From: Methylothermaceae bacterium
GTDB lineage: Bacteria; Pseudomonadota; Gammaproteobacteria; Methylococcales; Methylothermaceae
Assembly (NCBI GenBank): GCA_027024125.1
Contig: JALVSV010000520.1
Location: 1 to 8,164 of the forward strand
Direction: 5' to 3'
Length of the DNA: 8,164 bases
Each line of letters begins with the position of its first letter. The stretch's first letter is position 1. The position numbers were made by a program, and so were the translations under genes. Under the pieces are notes generated by a model. It made no database searches and had not been told where the DNA came from. It saw nothing but the letters and a program-made list of their open reading frames with translations. Positions 6,271 to 8,164 of the stretch are shown here, one piece after another.

Positions 6271-6704
6271 GGCAAGGCTTATTGTTGGCTAAACATCATA
6301 GTATAAGGAAAAGTCCGTGCCTGATGGGAGCCAGGTTTTTGGTCCTCAGGGCTCCGTCATCTATTCAAGCTGGGGCAGGTGGTCTGCTTGGAAAAAACGC
6401 CGTGAATACTTTCCTGTAGGCTCCACGCCGGCTTCCCTGCCGGCGAGGCTTTCGAATCAGACCACCTGCCCCTTCATCCAATCCTTTACGTGTTTAAATG
6501 ATGTGGTCCCGTTTTGGCCCTTGAGGGGAGTTGTGATATGTTTTCGTTGTCGTGCCGGCTTGATCTATGTGAGGAAGGCGAGGGATGACTGCATGCGTGA
6601 CGAGAATTGGACAGGGGTAAGACTGATCTGTATTTCAAAGGTGGCACGGAAATGGAGGAAGACTTGAAAGCCAAATGCGGTCTGGTGTCCGTTCAGGTGG
6701 AGCG
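6271..6704. other. 434-base intergenic region between divergent GGT-family and CPBP genes
   Basis: The stretch holds the hairpin repeat at 6372-6472 and, near its right end, a possible small reading frame at 6652-6708. The left 100 bases should hold the GGT-gene promoter, but only weak -10-like hexamers are visible. Between about 6480 and 6640 I see no gene, no strong sigma-70 promoter and no RNA gene. A longer open frame that crosses the repeat has no family resemblance and is judged accidental. Confidence 0.6.
6372..6472. repeat. Long-arm hairpin intergenic repeat with nested palindrome
   Basis: GGGGCAGGTGGTCTG (6372-6386) and its exact reverse complement CAGACCACCTGCCCC (6458-6472) form 15-bp arms. 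Further imperfect pairing extends inward: TT/AA at 6388-6389 with 6455-6456, and GAAA/TTTC at 6391-6394 with 6450-6453. Inside is a second perfect hairpin, CGCCGGC (6426-6432) and GCCGGCG (6439-6445), around TTCCCT. Between the left arms lies GTGAATACTTTCCTGTAGG (6402-6420) followed by CTCC. This motif recalls a dispersed family of gammaproteobacterial intergenic repeats in which GTGAATAC...TGTAGGCT is constant while the paired arms vary; that comparison is from memory. It could be a non-autonomous mobile element or a structured RNA or DNA element. Function is unknown. Confidence 0.7.
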
Positions 6705-6708
6705 ATGA
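6652..6708 (+). CDS. Possible 18-residue coupled leader reading frame before the CPBP gene
   Basis: ATG at 6652 opens MEEDLKAKCGLVSVQVER, and the stop TGA (6706-6708) overlaps the CPBP start codon as ATGA. A weak ribosome binding site, AAGGTGG, lies about 7 bases ahead. The same frame is open back to a TGA at 6598-6600, giving in addition the upstream residues RELDRGKTDLYFKGGTE without a good start. Composition is plausible for protein, but there is no recognisable family. It may be a real small gene, a translation-coupling leader, or the tail of a degraded gene. Confidence 0.28.
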   Translation: MEEDLKAKCGLVSVQVER

Positions 6709-7283
6709 ACCGGAGTCGCTTTCTGTGGATGGCCACTTTGTTCGAGGGCAGTCTGATCGTGGTTGCCTATGGGATCAGTTGGTTGGCAGGGGGCGATCCT
6801 CTGTCGTTTCTCGATTTTAACCGGGAGGCTATCGGTTTGGGCCTGCTGGGGACCTTGCCTTTGTTGCTGTTTTTTGGGGTGACTTATCGTCTTTCCGTTC
6901 CCCAATTACGCGACATCAGGCGTCTTTTGATCGATACCCTGGGGCCTTTGTTGGCCTCCTGTCGCTGGTATGAACTGGTCTATGTGGCATTCCTGGCCGG
7001 TGTGAGTGAGGAAATCCTCTTTCGTGGCGTCCTGCAGCCTTTGTTTGAGTCGCTGTGGGGCTGGTTGCCTGGTCTATTGCTCAGTAACGTACTGTTTGGT
7101 CTCGCGCACTCGATCACCCCCTTATATGCTTTGCTGGCGGCGCTGACCGGGGCTTATCTGGGTTGGATCATGGGGATCGGTGGGGAAAGAAACCTGCTGG
7201 TGCCGATCCTGGTGCACTCAGTCTATGACCTAGCCGCATTTGCCATCGTGGTGACCGCTTACCGCGCAGAAAAATCTGCCTGA
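6705..7283 (+). CDS. CPBP-family (Abi/CAAX-like) intramembrane metalloprotease
   Basis: A 192-residue polytopic membrane protein with the CPBP motifs: EExxxR in GVSEEILFRG (E102, E103, R107), FxxxH in FGLAHS (F131, H135), and HxxxD in VHSVYD (H171, D175). These line the metal-binding active site in the membrane. Hydrophobic helices lie at about 9-27, 43-61, 89-101, 120-133, 139-156 and 165-185. Members process prenylated or other small membrane peptides, or serve in bacteriocin self-immunity; the substrate here is unknown. The start is taken at 6705, which has AGGTGG just ahead and overlaps an upstream stop as ATGA. An ATG ten codons earlier lacks a ribosome binding site. It lies upstream of mraZ but probably outside that operon, which has its own promoter. 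Confidence 0.88.
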   Translation: MNRSRFLWMATLFEGSLIVVAYGISWLAGGDPLSFLDFNREAIGLGLLGTLPLLLFFGVTYRLSVPQLRDIRRLLIDTLGPLLASCRWYELVYVAFLAGVSEEILFRGVLQPLFESLWGWLPGLLLSNVLFGLAHSITPLYALLAALTGAYLGWIMGIGGERNLLVPILVHSVYDLAAFAIVVTAYRAEKSA

Positions 7284-7387
7284 ATTTCCCCCCTTTTTTT
7301 TCTTTTGACCGTCTCGTAAGGCCATTATTGGCATGAATGCCGCTCAAATGTGGTTTTTTAGCTATTTTTTGTGGCTAAAAAGCACCC
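7284..7387. other. A/T-rich intergenic segment upstream of the mraZ promoter
   Basis: After the CPBP stop there is a T-tract (about 7293-7305) without a good preceding hairpin; GCAGA-AAAA-TCTGC at 7266-7279 is short and 14 bases away. An inverted repeat, TTTTTAGC (7355-7362) and GCTAAAAA (7374-7381), lies just upstream of the -35 box. Neither is a confident terminator; the second may be a protein-binding or UP-like element. Confidence 0.35.
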
Positions 7388-7416
7388 TTGACGCATGGGT
7401 TTTCCCTACCTATAGT
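7388..7416 (+). promoter_or_regulatory. Sigma-70 promoter of the mraZ-rsmH (dcw) operon
   Basis: The -35 TTGACG (7388-7393) and -10 TATAGT (7411-7416) are separated by exactly 17 bases. The predicted start is about 7423, just ahead of three MraZ boxes. The DNA upstream is A/T-rich (7354-7381), which may act as an UP element. This position, directly before mraZ, is where the dcw operon promoter (Pmra) is known in other gammaproteobacteria. Confidence 0.85.
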
Positions 7417-7427
7417 TCAGGAAAAAT

Positions 7428-7452
7428 GTGGGGATGAGTGGGTTGTTGTGGG
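7428..7452 (+). promoter_or_regulatory. MraZ operator: three GTGGG boxes with 10-bp phasing
   Basis: GTGGG occurs at 7428-7432, 7438-7442 and 7448-7452, each separated by five bases (GATGA, TTGTT). MraZ is known to bind such direct repeats, spaced one helical turn apart, downstream of its own promoter and to repress the dcw operon. The third box coincides with the proposed GTG start codon of mraZ, so the operator also covers the translation initiation region. Confidence 0.88.
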
Positions 7453-7915
7453 GAATCGGTTTCGCGGTATTCATTCGCTGAATCTAGATGGCAAGGGTCG
7501 CCTGGCGGTGCCATCCCGCTACCGGGAATCCCTTCAAACCGAGCACAATGGCCAAGTCATCGTGACCATTGGAATCGATAATCGGTGTTTGTGGTTCTAT
7601 CCCTTGTTGCACTGGCAAACGCTTGAAGAGCAGTTGTTATCCCTACCCAGTCTGAACAAAAAAACCAGGCGGTTACAGCGCCTTCTAATCGGCCATGCCA
7701 GTGAATGTCAATTGGATGGACAAGGGCGTATCCTGTTGAGTTCTCCCTTGCGTAAATTTGCCGGGATCGACAAAAACGTGGTGATGATAGGCGTGGGGGA
7801 GAAGTTCGAGATTTGGGACGAAGAAAGTTGGGAAATTCGCCGAAACCTTTGGGTAGAAGAAGAAGTCCTTGAAGATCTTGACGACCTGCCCGATTTGAAC
7901 TCATTGAGAATTTGA
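7448..7915 (+). CDS. mraZ: Transcriptional regulator MraZ
   Basis: A DNA-binding autorepressor of the dcw cluster, working as a ring-shaped oligomer of SpoVT/AbrB-like units. The 155 residues carry two copies of the fold, each with the DxxxR motif: LDGKGRLAVPSRYR (D14, R18) and LDGQGRILLSSPLR (D90, R94). The start is taken as GTG 7448, giving MGNRFRGIHS, which aligns with the usual MFRG N-terminus. A frame open back to a TTG at 7388 would run across the promoter and is rejected. ATG at 7434 is out of frame. There is no canonical ribosome binding site, only the GTGGG repeats. The C-terminal tail is acidic (about 136-150). It is followed two bases later by rsmH. Confidence 0.95.
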   Translation: MGNRFRGIHSLNLDGKGRLAVPSRYRESLQTEHNGQVIVTIGIDNRCLWFYPLLHWQTLEEQLLSLPSLNKKTRRLQRLLIGHASECQLDGQGRILLSSPLRKFAGIDKNVVMIGVGEKFEIWDEESWEIRRNLWVEEEVLEDLDDLPDLNSLRI

Positions 7916-7917
7916 TA

Positions 7918-8164
7918 ATGGACGCCATGGTACATTTGCCTGTCATGATGGAAGAAGTGATCGCCGCCCTGAATGTGCGCGATGCTGGCAGGTATATCGA
8001 TTGCACTTTTGGTCGTGGTGGTCACAGCCAGGCTATTCTGGAGCGCCTGGGGCCTGATGGACAATTGGTCGCTCTGGACCAGGATCCAGGGGCCATTGAT
8101 TCTGTCGAGGCCAGCACTCTTGCCACCGACCCTCGCTTCAAACTGGTCCATGCAAATTTCAGAG
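7918..8164 (+). CDS. rsmH: 16S rRNA m4C1402 methyltransferase RsmH, 5' part (runs off window)
   Basis: The frame is open from ATG 7918 to the window edge, giving 82 residues of about 310 expected. HLPVMMEEVIAALNV (6-20) matches the HxPVLLxEV opening of the family. DCTFGRGGHSQAIL (28-41) is the SAM-binding glycine loop. ALDQDPGAI (52-60) is the acidic strand for the ribose, and FKLVHANFR closes the fragment. The enzyme methylates N4 of C1402 in the ribosomal decoding centre. The start is two bases after the mraZ stop (TGATAATG), indicating coupled translation. An in-frame ATG at 7927 is the alternative start. Confidence 0.95.
   Translation, partial: MDAMVHLPVMMEEVIAALNVRDAGRYIDCTFGRGGHSQAILERLGPDGQLVALDQDPGAIDSVEASTLATDPRFKLVHANFR

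Noticed and set aside
6607..6636. TTGGAC ... TATTTC as a promoter for the CPBP gene
   Set aside because: Both hexamers are poor matches and the spacing is 18; too weak to list.
6317..6667. 116-codon frame between the GGT-family and CPBP genes
   Set aside because: It crosses the hairpin repeat, has no ribosome binding site and no family resemblance.
7388..7447. Upstream TTG start for mraZ
   Set aside because: These bases are the -35, -10 and operator of the mraZ promoter; homologous MraZ proteins begin at the FRG motif.
1..8164. CRISPR arrays, tRNA or rRNA genes
   Set aside because: No regularly spaced repeats and no tRNA-like cloverleaf or conserved rRNA segments were seen.

Overview
The window looks like chromosomal DNA of a free-living gammaproteobacterium. 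The evidence is a GSI-beta type glutamine synthetase with an adenylylation tyrosine, a sigma-54/NtrC type glnA promoter, and the start of a dcw cluster (mraZ-rsmH) with a classical MraZ-box operator. A methylotroph or sulfur-oxidiser type lineage would fit, but that is only an impression; no gene here fixes the genus.

Layout. (1) Positions 1-501 are mobile-element debris. The N-terminus of an IS5-type transposase runs leftwards off the window edge (1-68, minus). Its presumed element end lies near 126, abutting the decayed 3' part of a second, unrelated transposase (about 128-501, plus) that carries a frameshift and an in-frame stop. (2) Positions 616-644 hold a symmetric terminator, and 672-2081 hold glnA on the minus strand. 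glnA is driven by a -24/-12 promoter with an NtrC-type palindrome that overlaps the end of the next gene upstream. (3) A tightly overlapping minus-strand operon runs 4642->2191: a ThiI/MnmA-like PP-loop ATPase fused to an NFACT-R-like domain, then a TusA-like sulfur carrier, then a CDF metal efflux protein with an extra C-terminal domain. The genes are joined by ATGA and GTGA overlaps. (4) A divergent, signal-less gamma-glutamyltransferase-family protein (6270->4723, minus) lies just upstream of that operon. (5) A 434-base intergenic stretch (6271-6704) contains a 101-nt long-arm hairpin repeat and a possible coupled small reading frame. (6) On the plus strand follow a CPBP (Abi) intramembrane protease, a textbook sigma-70 promoter with three 10-bp-phased MraZ boxes, mraZ, and the 5' part of rsmH, which runs off the right edge.

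How the parts may work together. The PP-loop protein and the TusA-like protein form a plausible sulfur-relay pair for RNA (or other) thiolation. The PP-loop protein lacks the THUMP and rhodanese domains of classical ThiI, so a separate sulfur donor (TusA) and a separate RNA-binding module (NFACT-R-like) make sense. The neighbouring GGT-family enzyme could supply cysteine from glutathione, and the CDF exporter could handle a thiophilic metal; both links rest on gene neighbourhood alone. This operon is the best candidate in the window for an under-described system. The rest is housekeeping (nitrogen assimilation, cell-division cluster) with unusually readable regulatory DNA.
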